Of a DNA stretch of 64,000 nt, positions 42,964 to 53,267 are shown piece after piece. The DNA comes from Triticum aestivum. Taxonomy: Eukaryota > Streptophyta > Magnoliopsida > Poales > Poaceae. Numbering within the stretch: the first letter of the stretch is position 1; each line of letters opens with the position of its first letter. Made by a program: the position numbers and the translations under genes. Below the pieces are notes generated by a model. It was not told the DNA's origin. It made no database searches and saw nothing but the letters and a program-made list of their open reading frames with translations. Location: NCBI RefSeq assembly GCF_018294505.1, contig NC_057812.1, positions 56,402,074 through 56,466,073 of the forward strand, read 5' to 3'.

Positions 42964-45902
42964 TAGCAGCGGGCGGTCAGACCAGTCGGCGCGATACAAG
43001 ACGAGTACCCAGAAGAGCATGGAGCCTATGTTGTGTTCACCAGCATGGTCGATGATCGACGCAGCAGGCGGCTGCAGCAGCAGGAGGTGAATGCAGTAGC
43101 ATCTGATACACCAGAGTTCATGCATTGGTCTGAGAAGCCCATCAGCTGGAGCAGAGCTGACCACCCGGAAGTAATGCCCAAACCCGGCTCCTATGCCTTG
43201 GTTATGGACGCCACGTTTGCCGTGGATAAGCGAGCTGCTCGCTTCTCTAGAGTCCTGATAGACAGCGGCAGCAGCATCAACATCCTGTACAAGGATACCG
43301 TGGAGAAATTAGGAATCAGATAGAGGCAGCTTCAGTCCAGCCGGACAGTGTTCCATGGCATAGTTCCTGGCCTTTCCTGCTCACCAATCGGCAAGATCTT
43401 GATTGACGTCCTCTTTGGAGACAAAGATCATTTCCGCCGAGAGTCAATTTGGTTCGAGGTGGTGGACCTTGAGAGCCCATACCATGCGCTACTTGGCCGG
43501 CCTGCCCTGGCCAGGTTCATGGCTGTCCCCCACTATGCCTACCTCAAGATGAAGATGCCGAGTTCCAAGGGGATTCTGACCATAACTGGCGACTACAAGA
43601 AGTCGTCCGCCTGCGCAGCAGAGATCAGTCGGCTGGCCGAGTCCCTCGTGATCGCAGCTGAGAAGCGGCTCCTTGACCGGGTTGTGGCGATGGCAAGCAA
43701 ACAACCAAAGATGTCGCCCGATCCCAGGGAGTCGGAAGCTGAGGGCTCGTTCAAGTCGGCCAAAGAAACGAAGAAGATACCCTTGGACCCGGAGCACCCA
43801 GAGAGGTACGTTGTCGTAGGTACCAACCTTGACAGCAAATAAGAAGGCGAGCTCATCTATTTCCTCCGTGAGAATCGGGATATCTTTGCATGGTCCCCCA
43901 AAGACTTGCTAGGTGTCCCGACGGATTTCGGCTTGGGATCCGGCATCGTCCTCACCTCTCCCAAAGGCGACAAGCTCAAGTATGTGCTGCAAATCCATTT
44001 TGCCGCCTCCAACAACGTCGCCGAATACGAGGCACTCATTCACGGGCTCCGGCTGGCCAAAGAGCTCGGCATTCGCCGGAACCTGTGCTATGGTGACTCT
44101 GACTTGGTGGTCCAGCAGTCATCAGGCGATCGGGACGCCAAAGACGCAAACATGGCAAGCTACCGCTTCCTCGTACAGCAACTCAGTGGATATTTTGAGG
44201 GGTGCGAGTTTCTCCATGTGCCAAGAAACGACAACGACCAAGCAGACGCCCTGGCACGAATCGGCTCCACCTGACAAGCAATACCGTCCGGCGTCGCCCT
44301 TCAGTGCCTCCTCAAGCCATCTGTCAAGCCATCGCCAGAGTCATACTCTATCTTCGTATCGGCTCCTCCTGAAGCAGTCGGATCCGACTCGAGAGCCCCC
44401 GCAGATGGCACGAGTATTCCGGTAGATGGCGCGGGGATCGTGCCAGTCGCACCCGGCCCTGGGACTACGGCGGTCGGCCCGGAGACTCTAGAGCCCAGTC
44501 CGGGGACCACGCCAGTCGGCCCGTGGACTTCATCGACACAGCAAGCAGCTGCCGACTCAAACCCACCACCTCCCGGCCCAGCCGCCCTCGTCCAAGTCGT
44601 AGTCCTGACGGTTGCAGAAATTGCAGCACCATCATGGGCCCAGCCCATCCTCAAATTCCTGGTGAACAAAGAGCTACCAATTGATGAGATCTTAGCTCGG
44701 CAAGTGCAACACCGGGCGGCAGCCTACACCATAGTCAACAGAGAGCTCGTAAGGCGCAGTGTCACTGGTGTCTACCAGCGTTGTGTGGAGCCGGAGCAAG
44801 GCCAAGCAATTCTCAAGGATATCCATCAAGGCGAGTGTGGCCACCATGCGGCTTCAAGAGCACTCGTCGCCAAAGCCTTCCGCCATGGTTTCTTCTGGCC
44901 GACTGCTCTTGAAGACGCCAATGCCTTGGTCCAAAAATGCAAGGGCTGCCAAAAGTTCCGCTCCAAGCCACATTAGCCGGCTTTTGCACTCAAGACTATT
45001 CCCATTGCTTGGCCCTTTGCTGTTTGGGGCCTGGACATGGTCGAACCATTCAAGACGGCACGAGGTGGCTTGACTCACTTACTTGTCGCAGTGACAAGTT
45101 CACCAAGTGGATAGAAGCAAAACCAATCAAGAAGTTGAATGGTCCGACTGTTGTGACCTTCATCTCCGACATCACAATTCGGTACGGCAATACCGCACAG
45201 CATCATCATCGACAACGGCACGAACTTTGCCAAAGGTGCCTTGGCCCATTTCTGCGCAACGCGGGGCATCCGGCTGGACTTAGCGTCCGTTGCCCACCCG
45301 CAGTCCAATGGCCAGGTAGAGCGAGCAAACGGCCTAATCTTGTCCGGCATCAAGCCTCGACTGGTCGAGCCTCTGGAGCGTTCGGCCGGCTGCTGGCTTG
45401 ACGAGTTGCCAGCCATCCTCTGGAGCCTGCGCACAACTCCAAACAAGTCAACCGGCTTCACGCCCTTCTTCCTCGTCTACGGTGCCGAAGCCGTCATCCC
45501 AACGGACATGGAATTCGACTCCCCTCGAATCACCATGTACACCAAAGAGGAAGCAGAAGAAGCACGTCAAGACGGCGTCGATCTGCTGGAAGAGGGCCGG
45601 CTGTTGGCACTCAGCCGATCCAGCATCTACTAGTAGAGCCCGCGCCGATACCACAACCGGAAGGTCAAGCCGAGATCTTTCCAAGAAGGAGACCTTGTGC
45701 TCCAGCTGATTTAGTGAACAGCCGGCCAGCACAAGCTCTCAGCACCTTGGGAAGGCCCTTTCATCATCAGCAAAGTGTCGGGAAACAACTCCTACTACCT
45801 GATAGATGCTCAGAAGCCCCGAGCACACAAGAGGGACAACTCTGGCAAAGAGATAGAGCGTCCATGGAATGCAAACCTCCTCCGAAGATTTTACAGTTAA
45901 TG
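42964..45902 (+). pseudogene. Element C pol: protease, truncated RT, RNase H, integrase
   Basis: Protease: VLIDSGSSINILY (about 43255-43290) and HALLGRPALARF (about 43483). A few residues of RT N-terminus follow (FLRENRDIFAWSPKDLLGVP). At about 43921 the frame passes straight into RNase H (GIVLTSPKGDKLKYVLQIHF, NNVAEYEAL, LCYGDSDLVVQQ, HVPRNDNDQADALARI), skipping the RT catalytic core entirely. Integrase: zinc module (H-x3-CGHH..., CKGCQKFR, about 44830-44960), core with FTKWIEAKPI, a one-base deletion near 45095, IIIDNGTNFAKG, and HPQSNGQVERANGLI (about 45295-45340). It ends in a chromodomain-free tail (WNANLLRRFY). In-frame stops: TAG 42964, 43321, 45631, 45634, 45712 and TAA 43840. Confidence 0.85.
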
Positions 45903-46606
45903 CAGTATGTACCGTGCTACCTTTTGTATTAAAGTACGAAGACCTTGGGCCCCTCGAGAAGAGCTCGGGGACTGTCCTCTTTTATCTATATGATAAGAAT
46001 TATGCCTATGAGTATGTTATTCTTTGTTATACCGCTTGGCACCGGGTTCGACTAGTTGGCCCGGGGACTTGCCGTCTTGAACTATGAAATGACTTCCTGC
46101 AGCCGGACAAGTAGTGTGTGGCACTTTAGCCATCTCCTGTTAGAAGTCGTAGATCGCAGAGCGACTGTCTGGTGGGCAAGAGTAAGGTAGAATGGGTGTC
46201 CACATGAAAAATGGCTAAGGACTCAAAGCATGCACATAGTTTAAACCGGCTTCCAGCCTTTTACAACCGACTCTTGAGCAGCCAGCTCGCCGTTTTCTAA
46301 ATTAACTTGCTAAAAACTCTAAACGGCTAAGTACTTGCCTTCCCAAAGAAGCTAAGTACTTGATCCAGCAGCAGTCTGCAGAGCGGCTGTCCGACTGGCA
46401 AGACGGCAACCAAGGGAAGGCGGAAAAGGAAAAGGCCAAAGAGCAATAAGCAAGAAGAGATAGAATGCGGATAAATATTTACATAGAAAAGGCCCTTGGC
46501 CGAATCTTCAAACAGAAGTTCAAGATACACCCCGTGGGTGGAATTGTGCAAATTAACAAGTTCATTGAGACTATTAAGCAGATAAAAACAAAGATAAAGT
46601 GGCAGC
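45903..46606. other. Convergent 3' spacer between pol and antisense gene in element C
   Basis: About 700 bases where sense pol and the antisense gene end towards each other. It contains CTCGGGGACT-like motifs (about 45971 and 46061) resembling the element's polypurine tract, and CGGCT-rich segments. No coding frame is seen. Confidence 0.55.
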
Positions 46607-49600
46607 CTAGGAAACTACGGACGGAATTGGAGGACCGAAGGGGTCGGCGGTGCCAGTTGCCGGGGCGGCCGGCTGGTTGGTCTCCGCTTGATCACCTCTG
46701 GCAGTAGCTGGCTCGGTTGGGCACGGCTCGTTGCTAGAGGCGCGGTCGAGCTGGGGCTGGTCGTCTGCCCCGACCTCTGGCGCCCCCTCCTCGTCTCCTT
46801 CCTCCTCCTCGCCTTCTTCCTCGCCACTGGAGTCACTCACCTCCGTGGAGTCCTCGCCGTCGTCCGGGTTTAGCCTGAACCACTCCAGCGGCGCCTCCTC
46901 GTCATTCTCAGCCTGCTCTAGGACGAAGACGCTGGTGTTGGTGTACTCGGCAATTGACGCGGTGCGCTTGACGAGATCGTCTTCCATGACCACCAACTCC
47001 GCCTGAGCTTCCAGCCGGAATGTGGCTAGCTGGGCTAGACTTAGCCCAGGATACCACACCTTGGCGAACTCTAAGGCCCGGCGCACTCCAGCCCGGGCCG
47101 AAGAGCCCTTCCAGGTGTCAAGGCGGTCGGCTGCTACCTCCAGCCAGTCGGCAGTCTGACTGGGGGTGCGCGGTGCCTGCATATTCGGCCACAGGGCGGC
47201 AATCGCCTAGGCGCCGACACGTGAAGCCGGCACAGCATCCGGTGGGCTGGCCAAAGGCGGGCCTCGATGCTCAGGATCTGCTCGCCAAGAGTTCGGGGGG
47301 CGTTGGCGGCGATCTGTGCGCCGTCCGCCCTCCGCCCTTCATGATCAGCCTCGATGGCTTGATTAGCGGCGTCCGAATGGCCGGGGAAGAAGTCTGCCAA
47401 GGAAGAAGAACGAAGAACAAGGTTAGAAAAGGAAAATGAGGGGAAGCTTGCCATCGACGAGATCTTCGATCGCGTGGAAGCCGGAGACCAGTGTCATCTC
47501 CGTGTCGGTCCAGGAGGAGCGCTCGGACGCGAATTCGGCAAGGAGGGCGGTCTCCTAGACCTCCGCCTCCTTCTAGGCCTTCTGGAGCAGCTCCTTCTGC
47601 TCCGCCAGCTGCGTAGCCAGCCGGTCATGCTCCTCCGTCAGCCAACCGCACTCCTCCTCCTTGACACGCAGCGCGGTGTTGGCCTCGCCCAGCTGCTGCT
47701 GCAGGGCGGTGTTGGCCTCTGAAGAAGAAGAAGGAGGGGTGTCAGTCGTCAACAAGGAAGAAAGGTCATCGGGGAGATCCGGCCCGACTGCTCAGCAGTC
47801 GGCCCGGATCTTGGGGACTACAGCCCGTGGGTGCGCCAGCGCGCCCCCGCAAAGGAAGGAATCATCAACCAAAGAAGAAAGGTCGCCGGGGAGATCCGGC
47901 CCGACTACTTAGCAGTCGGCCTGAATCTCGGGGACTACAGCCCGCGGGTGTGCCAGCGAGCCCCCGCAGAAAAGGAAGAGGACTCACCCCGGCTGTCCGA
48001 CAAGTCGGCGGTCCGCTTGGGCAGCTCCTCAACGTTGGCGTTGAAGGCGGTCACGCGAAGATTGTGGTAATTCTGCATCAAAATTTCAGACAAAGCGTTG
48101 GTACTTGGAACTCACCGATTAGAGTTCCGAGCCGCCTGCTCAGCAGCCGGCCCGAAACTCGGGGACTACACCCAGTGGGTGCGCTGGCGTGCCCCCACAA
48201 AGAAGAATAAGAAACAAAAACAAAGAAGGAAGGACGCATACCCGGATGGCGGCTCGCGGCGCCAGATACGCCTTGGTGCATTCCTTGATGGCGTCACCCT
48301 CGGCTCGGAGCTTGGCTTGGACGTCCAAAAGCGCCCGGTTCAACGGGCCCGTCCCGCCTCCCCGCACCCACCTAGTGGGCGCGGTGCTCGTCGCCTCGGT
48401 GTCCGGGATCGTGGAGCTTGTGGCGCCGGTCTCCAAAGGGCGAGGCGCCGAGGCTGCCTTCGCGAGACGGCGGCGCGTTGGCGTGCCGACCTCAAGAGCC
48501 AGGCCCGTCGCCACCACGCCTTCAGTTGGCGGCACCGGCGGGTCCGCCGGCTGCCCGCCTGGCGCGCTCCTGGAGGGCGGCGGTGGCGGCACGATTACGC
48601 CCGGTGTGGCGGTGTCATCGGCGTCCCTCTCCATGACCGGGTTCTCGTCGCCGACCTCCCCAGTCTGCGCCGTGAACTCCGGTGGTGGCGGCGCAGAGTT
48701 CAAGGGGACGACGAACACCACTGACTAGCGGTGTGCGGCTTCTTCAGCGCGCTTCTTCTCCGCGTCGGTGGCCTCGGCTTCCGCCAGCTTCTTCAGGGCG
48801 GCAGCCTCCGCCTTGTCGGCTTCCGCCTTCTTCAGGCGGGCGGCTTCCCGCTCCTCGCGCGCCTCCCGCGCGTTCCGCTCCGTCGCCTCCCGGAGGTCGG
48901 CGGCCAGATCAATCCGCCGGGTGGTGGAGGAGGTCTCCGTAGACTTCACGACGGAGTCGGCAGCCGACTTCTCAAGAGAGAGCAGGGCCCTAAAGTCAAG
49001 AATATAAAGCAAAGGAATTTTAGACAGAGTCAACGAAGAAAAGTGAAGATACAAAGGGAGGTAGCACTTACGCAGAAATCAACTGTGGCGTCTTCACCAC
49101 CTTGTGGAAGCGGTTGGCCTTTGCGGCCGCTTCATCCCGCTTGGTCGCCGCGGCTGAGCCCTTGGGCTTCTTCGGTCGGCTGCCGAACAGGCTCGTCCCG
49201 GCCCTGCGCTTCTTAGCACCGCCTTGGGTGTCCGGCGTGACGGCCGAGCTCGCGCTCGGCTGGCCGGCCCCTGGCTGGTGGCGCGAGGCGACCTCCTCGT
49301 CATTGTCAGGCCAGTCCTAGAGACTGGCCCCAAGTCTCGGGCCACCCGTTGCGCCGCTTCCTCCCTCGGCGTCGTCCTCTAGGGCCGCCGCCCCCAAGTC
49401 GGGGTCGTCAACATCTCTCTCCACTCGGTCGGGGAGGAATTCACGGTCCGGCCCCATGGTGCCGGCTGCTGGTTGGAGGGGGGGTTCTGACCAATGCCAA
49501 CTGGTCAGATCGGAAAAGACGGACTCGGCAACAAAGAGGTCAGGAGAGTCAAAGGAAAAGATAAAAAGAAAACGACTCACCAGAGGCGGAAGGGCGGCAC

Positions 49601-50497
49601 GTGAATACGGCTCCTTGCCGAACTGCCACTCTTCTTTGTGGTTGCAGCTCGCAAGATAATTCATCATATAGCCTACCTCCTCGTGAGGCACTTCCTTGGT
49701 GCACATTCGACTCGGGTCCCGGTGCCTGCTCATCTAGCAAATCATGTGGGGCGACTTTGGAGTGGGAGCACTCGGCGCGCCACGAAGGCGGCCAGCAAAT
49801 CCGGCCCGGTCAGGCCCTCCGACTGCATCAGCACTCGGAGTCGCGCGACGGCGCCGGCTCCTGCGGGCGTCAGCATCCTGGCCCGATGCGACCAGTTGGG
49901 CTGCCTCCCCGCCGGCGGGCCGGCTACGTAGGCCGGCAGATTGACCCAATCACCCTCTGCGGAGATGTTCTTCACGTAGAAGTATGACCGCTGCCACATC
50001 TTCACCAACTTTATCAGCTTGATGGAGGGAAACGGGTTGTCGGCCTCCGACCTCCGCATGGCGATGAACGCGCCGCACTGAGCCGGCACACCCACGGCTT
50101 GGGTGCCGAGCTTGGAGTAGAAGAACTCTCCCCAGAGCTCGATGGTGGGGAGAACGCCGAGGAAGCCTTCACACAAGGTGACGAAGGCGGATAGCAGCAC
50201 CACCTTGTTGGGGGTGAGGTGGTGCAGCTGGAGTTCGTAGAACTCATGAAAAGAGCGGAAGAAGCTCCTTGCCGGTAAGCCCAGGCCGCGTAGGCAGTGC
50301 GAGCGGAAGACAACCCGCTCGCCCTCCTGCGGCGCCGGTGAGATTTTCCCCTTCCGCACAAGGCGGACCTGCACGAGGTCCTCGCGGGGCAGCCGACGCG
50401 TCTTGCGGAGGAAATCGACATGATCGTCGTGGACCTCTGAACCGTCCCAGGTGCCGGAGTGCACCGTAGGGGGCGTGATGGCGAAGGAAGAGCTCAT
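46607..50497 (-). pseudogene. Antisense accessory gene of element C (Transposase_28-like + coiled coil)
   Basis: Multi-exon gene read against gag-pol. The ATG at 50497 opens MSSSFAITPPTVHSG. The conserved core (ERVVFRSHCLRGLGLP, LQLHHLTPNKVVLLSAFVTL, CEGFLGVLPTIELW) is homologous to part 1 of the element A gene, as is the EWQFGKEPYSRA exon end. GT-AG introns fit at 49501-49580 (80 bp), 48991-49071 (81 bp), 48073-48241 and 47719-47987. The middle exons encode an Ala/Glu/Lys-rich coiled coil (about 48960-48730). A Pro-rich block with LDVQAKLRAEGD follows. The C-terminal domain (RLDTWKGSSARAGVRRALEF, KVWYPGLSLAQL) and an acidic tail end at TAG 46607. Stops (TAG 49317, TAG 48725, a break near 49742) mark it as decayed. 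Function unknown. Confidence 0.7.
47758..48210. repeat. Three imperfect ~90-115-bp repeats in introns of the antisense gene
   Basis: Copies at 47758-47870, 47874-47975 and about 48122-48210 share CGGCCCGA..., CTCAGCAG(T/C)CGGCC, (C/T)GGGGACTACA and GTGGGTGCGC segments. They fall inside two introns, which are 269 and 169 bp long, whereas introns without a copy are about 80 bp. Confidence 0.65.
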
Positions 50498-50612
50498 TGT
50501 GAGCAGACCACCGCAGCGCTCGACGTAGCTTAAGGTGCAGCAGCGAGAGAGAAGAAGAAGAAGCAATGAGGAGGAGGGACGCGCGTGCTCTGCCGCTCCC
50601 CCTCCTCCCCCT

Positions 50613-50619
50613 ACTTATA
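50613..50619 (-). promoter_or_regulatory. TATA box of the antisense gene in element C
   Basis: The minus strand reads CTATAAGTAGGGGG at about 50608-50621, 116-122 bases before the ATG at 50497. A pyrimidine-rich leader (CTTCTTCTTCTTCTCTCTCGC) lies between. The spacing is almost the same as in the element A gene. Confidence 0.6.
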
Positions 50620-50639
50620 GCCTCATGGGCTGCGAAGCC

Positions 50640-51074
50640 GAGGGGGTGGTTGTGGGATCTACTGCGCCCACTACCCCACGCCCCCCACGTTTATCGCGCA
50701 AAGTTACTGCGCGCAGTAACTCCGTGGGAACCTCAACCGTCCACTCCGGCCGCAGCGAATCTGCTCGCGCGCCAAGGCGCGGTAGTGGCGGGCCCCGCCC
50801 GAGGGCATGTCCCGTCGCACATGTGGATGGCCAGACTGGCCCGGCCGCTTGTTGCCACGTGACGAGCCCAAAACGGGCTGCGGCCTGGAAGCTTAGCAAG
50901 CACGCCACTGGGATCCCGCCAGGGCATTCGAAAAAAATTTGGACAAGTCAAATTGGGTGAGTCCGACTCTTGCTAGTCGGCCCGGTAGAAATTGAATGAG
51001 GTTTTCACCTCAAATACTCAGAGAAAGAAACTGTTGAGGCTCCTCGGTTGATTGTCCGCGGCGCCTCATCAGCT
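50640..51074. other. Upstream region of the antisense gene in element C; no gene seen
   Basis: GC-rich sequence with a GCGCAAAGTTACTGCGCGCAG-like palindromic stretch near 50695-50720. It is likely the upstream promoter of the antisense gene. No coding frame is convincing. Confidence 0.45.
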
Positions 51075-51085
51075 TCGGGGACTAC
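51075..51085 (+). other. Polypurine tract of element C
   Basis: TCGGGGACTAC directly before the 3' LTR. Confidence 0.75.
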
Positions 51086-52259
51086 TATCGGAGTAATGGG
51101 CCACAGGTAGGCTAACCCGAGGCCCAAAACCTTTCAATACATCGGGGCTGACTGCGCCCCTCGAGACAACGGATGAAGAGCCGCCTTCTGAGGGACAGCT
51201 GAAGGAACAGTCGGCTGCCAGCATGCAGCCGAGTCCTAGAGACAAGGTCAAGACCAGCCGACTCTCGCCTGGCGGCTTCTAGAGAAGTCGGCCATGGGGA
51301 GTCGGCCCACGGCACCAACAAAGCCCATGCCCTCATCAGGGGGGATGGGACAGGGAGTGGCAACAGTGAAGCCCACTCCCTCCCCTTTTCCAGGAGATGG
51401 CTAGGCCACAGTGTGTTGTACCAACGGAGATCTCCGTCTGGCGCGGCACTGTTGCCATGCCATCCCTGACATCAGCAATAGTGGGCGGAGTCCTGTGCCC
51501 ACGACGGCATGTCAGTACGGTCCATGGATGACGGGCCCTACCAGTCAGTGAGAGTCCAGAAGACGGCAAGAGCGCCACCAGTCGAGCCGGCAGGGAGCCG
51601 GCCCTAGGGAGTCGGCCTGCCCCTCTCGCGGGTTCCCCGCGCCATTAACCAGACAAGACGGGGAGTGGCTACAGTGATCACCCGCCAGATGGCGGGGCTG
51701 TAGCCACGACCCCATGACCAAGCCTGCATCATTAGAAGCACGGCTACAGTAATCAGCAGCCGGCAAGCCTCGCAAGCAGCGGGTATAGCCTGTTAGCTTC
51801 GTACCAGACCCGTTGGCGGGGCCCACCAGCTGGCGGGCCCCAGCAGTCAGCGGAAGGGACGGCAGGCGAAGAGACTGACGGCTGGGCCCTGCGCCCAAAC
51901 AGTTTACCATTGTACCCCTGGGGGTAGGCCTATATAAACCCCCTAGGGCACCCATGCAAAGGGCCCCGATCCATTAGAACTAGACTAGATCATAGAGGGG
52001 GGAGAGAGATGGCCCTGCCTTCACCTACCTTCAGCATACAGCTCGAGGAGCGCCCTTGTATTCACTTTGCCTTAGTGATCATGCGGAGACCCCGCAGAGC
52101 GGGACTAGGGGTGTTATCTCCTAGGAGAGCCCCAAACCTGGGTAAAGTACGCTGGCGTTCGTGTCTACGCCTCATCCCGTTCCCATGCACCGGCGACGTT
52201 CTACTCGCTCCCACCATGATAAGCCATCCATTGGCATATGTCGCACCCAACCCCCGACA
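51086..52259 (+). repeat. 3' LTR of element C
   Basis: 1174 bases, same length as the 5' LTR, but its first bases are TATCGG rather than TGTCGG, a G-to-A change in the terminal dinucleotide; it ends CCCCCGACA. Confidence 0.9.
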
Positions 52260-52264
52260 ACTGC
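52260..52264. repeat. Target-site duplication of element C (right)
   Basis: ACTGC versus GCTGC at the left. Confidence 0.75.
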
Positions 52265-53267
52265 CGTGCGTACTGCGGAGGTCTCTGCACTGAAGCAGGA
52301 CCTGGAGCGGTCCGAGAATGAGCTCGACCTTACCAAGAGGCAGCTCGAGGAGAGCAAAGGTAAACAATACCTTGTCTATATATATAAAAAAGAATTCTGG
52401 GTGTAAAGTAATAGGATCATCATGGATTTGCCAGGGGCCACGACCGAAGTGGCGACCGTGAAGAAGGCGCTGTCTGAGGCCAAAGACAAAGCGGCCAAGG
52501 AGCGCATTGAGCGGGAAAAACAAGAAGCCCGAGTGGGCGAGGTGCAGCAGGAGCTCGAGGCTCTCACCAAAAAACACGAATCCTTGGAGCTTGACTCTAA
52601 GACGCGAGAGTCCGAGCTCGCGCAGGCGCTTGAAAGCGCCCGGAGCGCCAAGGCTGAAGCCCACAAGGCCCTCCAGGAGATTGATGCGGTGAAGAAGATA
52701 GCAGTGGGTAAGGCATTCTTTATGCAAAGCAAGCATGCGAAGGAAACTTTCCTTTTTCTTACCCAAGTACGGAGCTCTCCAGGAGCATTTGCAGATCTTC
52801 CCCGTAGTGTACTGGATGCTGCAGAGTTTTACCGAGCTGAGGAGGGGAGCTCGATGGAGAAGTAGTTCTGGTCTCAGTATACTGGGACCGAACACCCCGT
52901 GCCCTTGAGCGACCAGCTGAAGCAATTGGTCGAGCTTCACAAGGCGGCCAAACAGGCCATGAGGGGCCTTATAGTCCGGATGTGGCCTGGCGAGCCCCTG
53001 TTTGGTAGGTACTTCGGTCTGGTGAGGCGGCTCGTGGACGCCTGCCCACGGCTTGAAGTCATAAAGCGGTCCGTCTGCATCGAGGGTGCGCGCAGGGCTT
53101 TTGCCCGAGCGGAGGTGCACTGGGCGAAGCTGGACGCCGTGAAGCTAGTGAAGGAGGGGCCGCCGGAGGGCATGCAGCATCGCTGCCCCGAAATGTATTA
53201 TGATAGTGTCTTGAAGGGTTCCTGCCTTGTGGCGGATGAATGTGCCAGGGATGTAATTTTCGAATGA
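52265..53267 (+). pseudogene. Antisense accessory gene of element A, part 3 (coiled coil and C-terminal domain)
   Basis: Resumes the exon cut at 39665, in frame once one target duplicate is removed: VRTAEVSALKQDLERSENEL, the start of a coiled coil. A GT-AG intron of 75 bp is at 52360-52434. The next exon continues the coiled coil (VGEVQQELEALTKKHESLEL and Ala/Glu-rich heptads), then the C-terminal domain (SPGAFADLPRSVLDAAEFYR, LIVRMWPGEPLFGRYFGLV, RLEVIKRSVCIEGARRAFAR), ending CARDVIFE with TGA at 53265. There is one in-frame TAG at 52863. The C-terminal domain aligns with that of the element C gene around LWP and the RRAxxFAKVW-like segment. Confidence 0.7.

Larger units (their letters stand above)
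39666..52259 (+). mobile_element. Tat-lineage-like Gypsy element C with antisense accessory gene
   Basis: 12.6 kb with 1174-base LTRs at 39666-40839 and 51086-52259 and a near-perfect 5-bp duplication. Plus-strand order is PBS, gag, protease, RT (deleted), RNase H, integrase (to about 45902), then a 5.2-kb region holding a multi-exon gene on the opposite strand (50497-46607), PPT and 3' LTR. The RNase H sequence resembles the extra archaeal-like RNase H of the Tat clade. By eye the LTRs differ at about 70 positions. It is inserted in the antisense accessory gene of element A. The RT core is missing, so it cannot be autonomous. Confidence 0.85.

Noticed and set aside
47758..48210. CRISPR-like array
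   Set aside because: Only three imperfect, unevenly spaced copies with no spacers; intronic repeats in a plant retroelement.
52062..53120. 352-codon minus-strand open frame
   Set aside because: Antisense shadow of the coiled-coil exon of the accessory gene in element A and the adjoining LTR; composition is that of a reversed coding strand.
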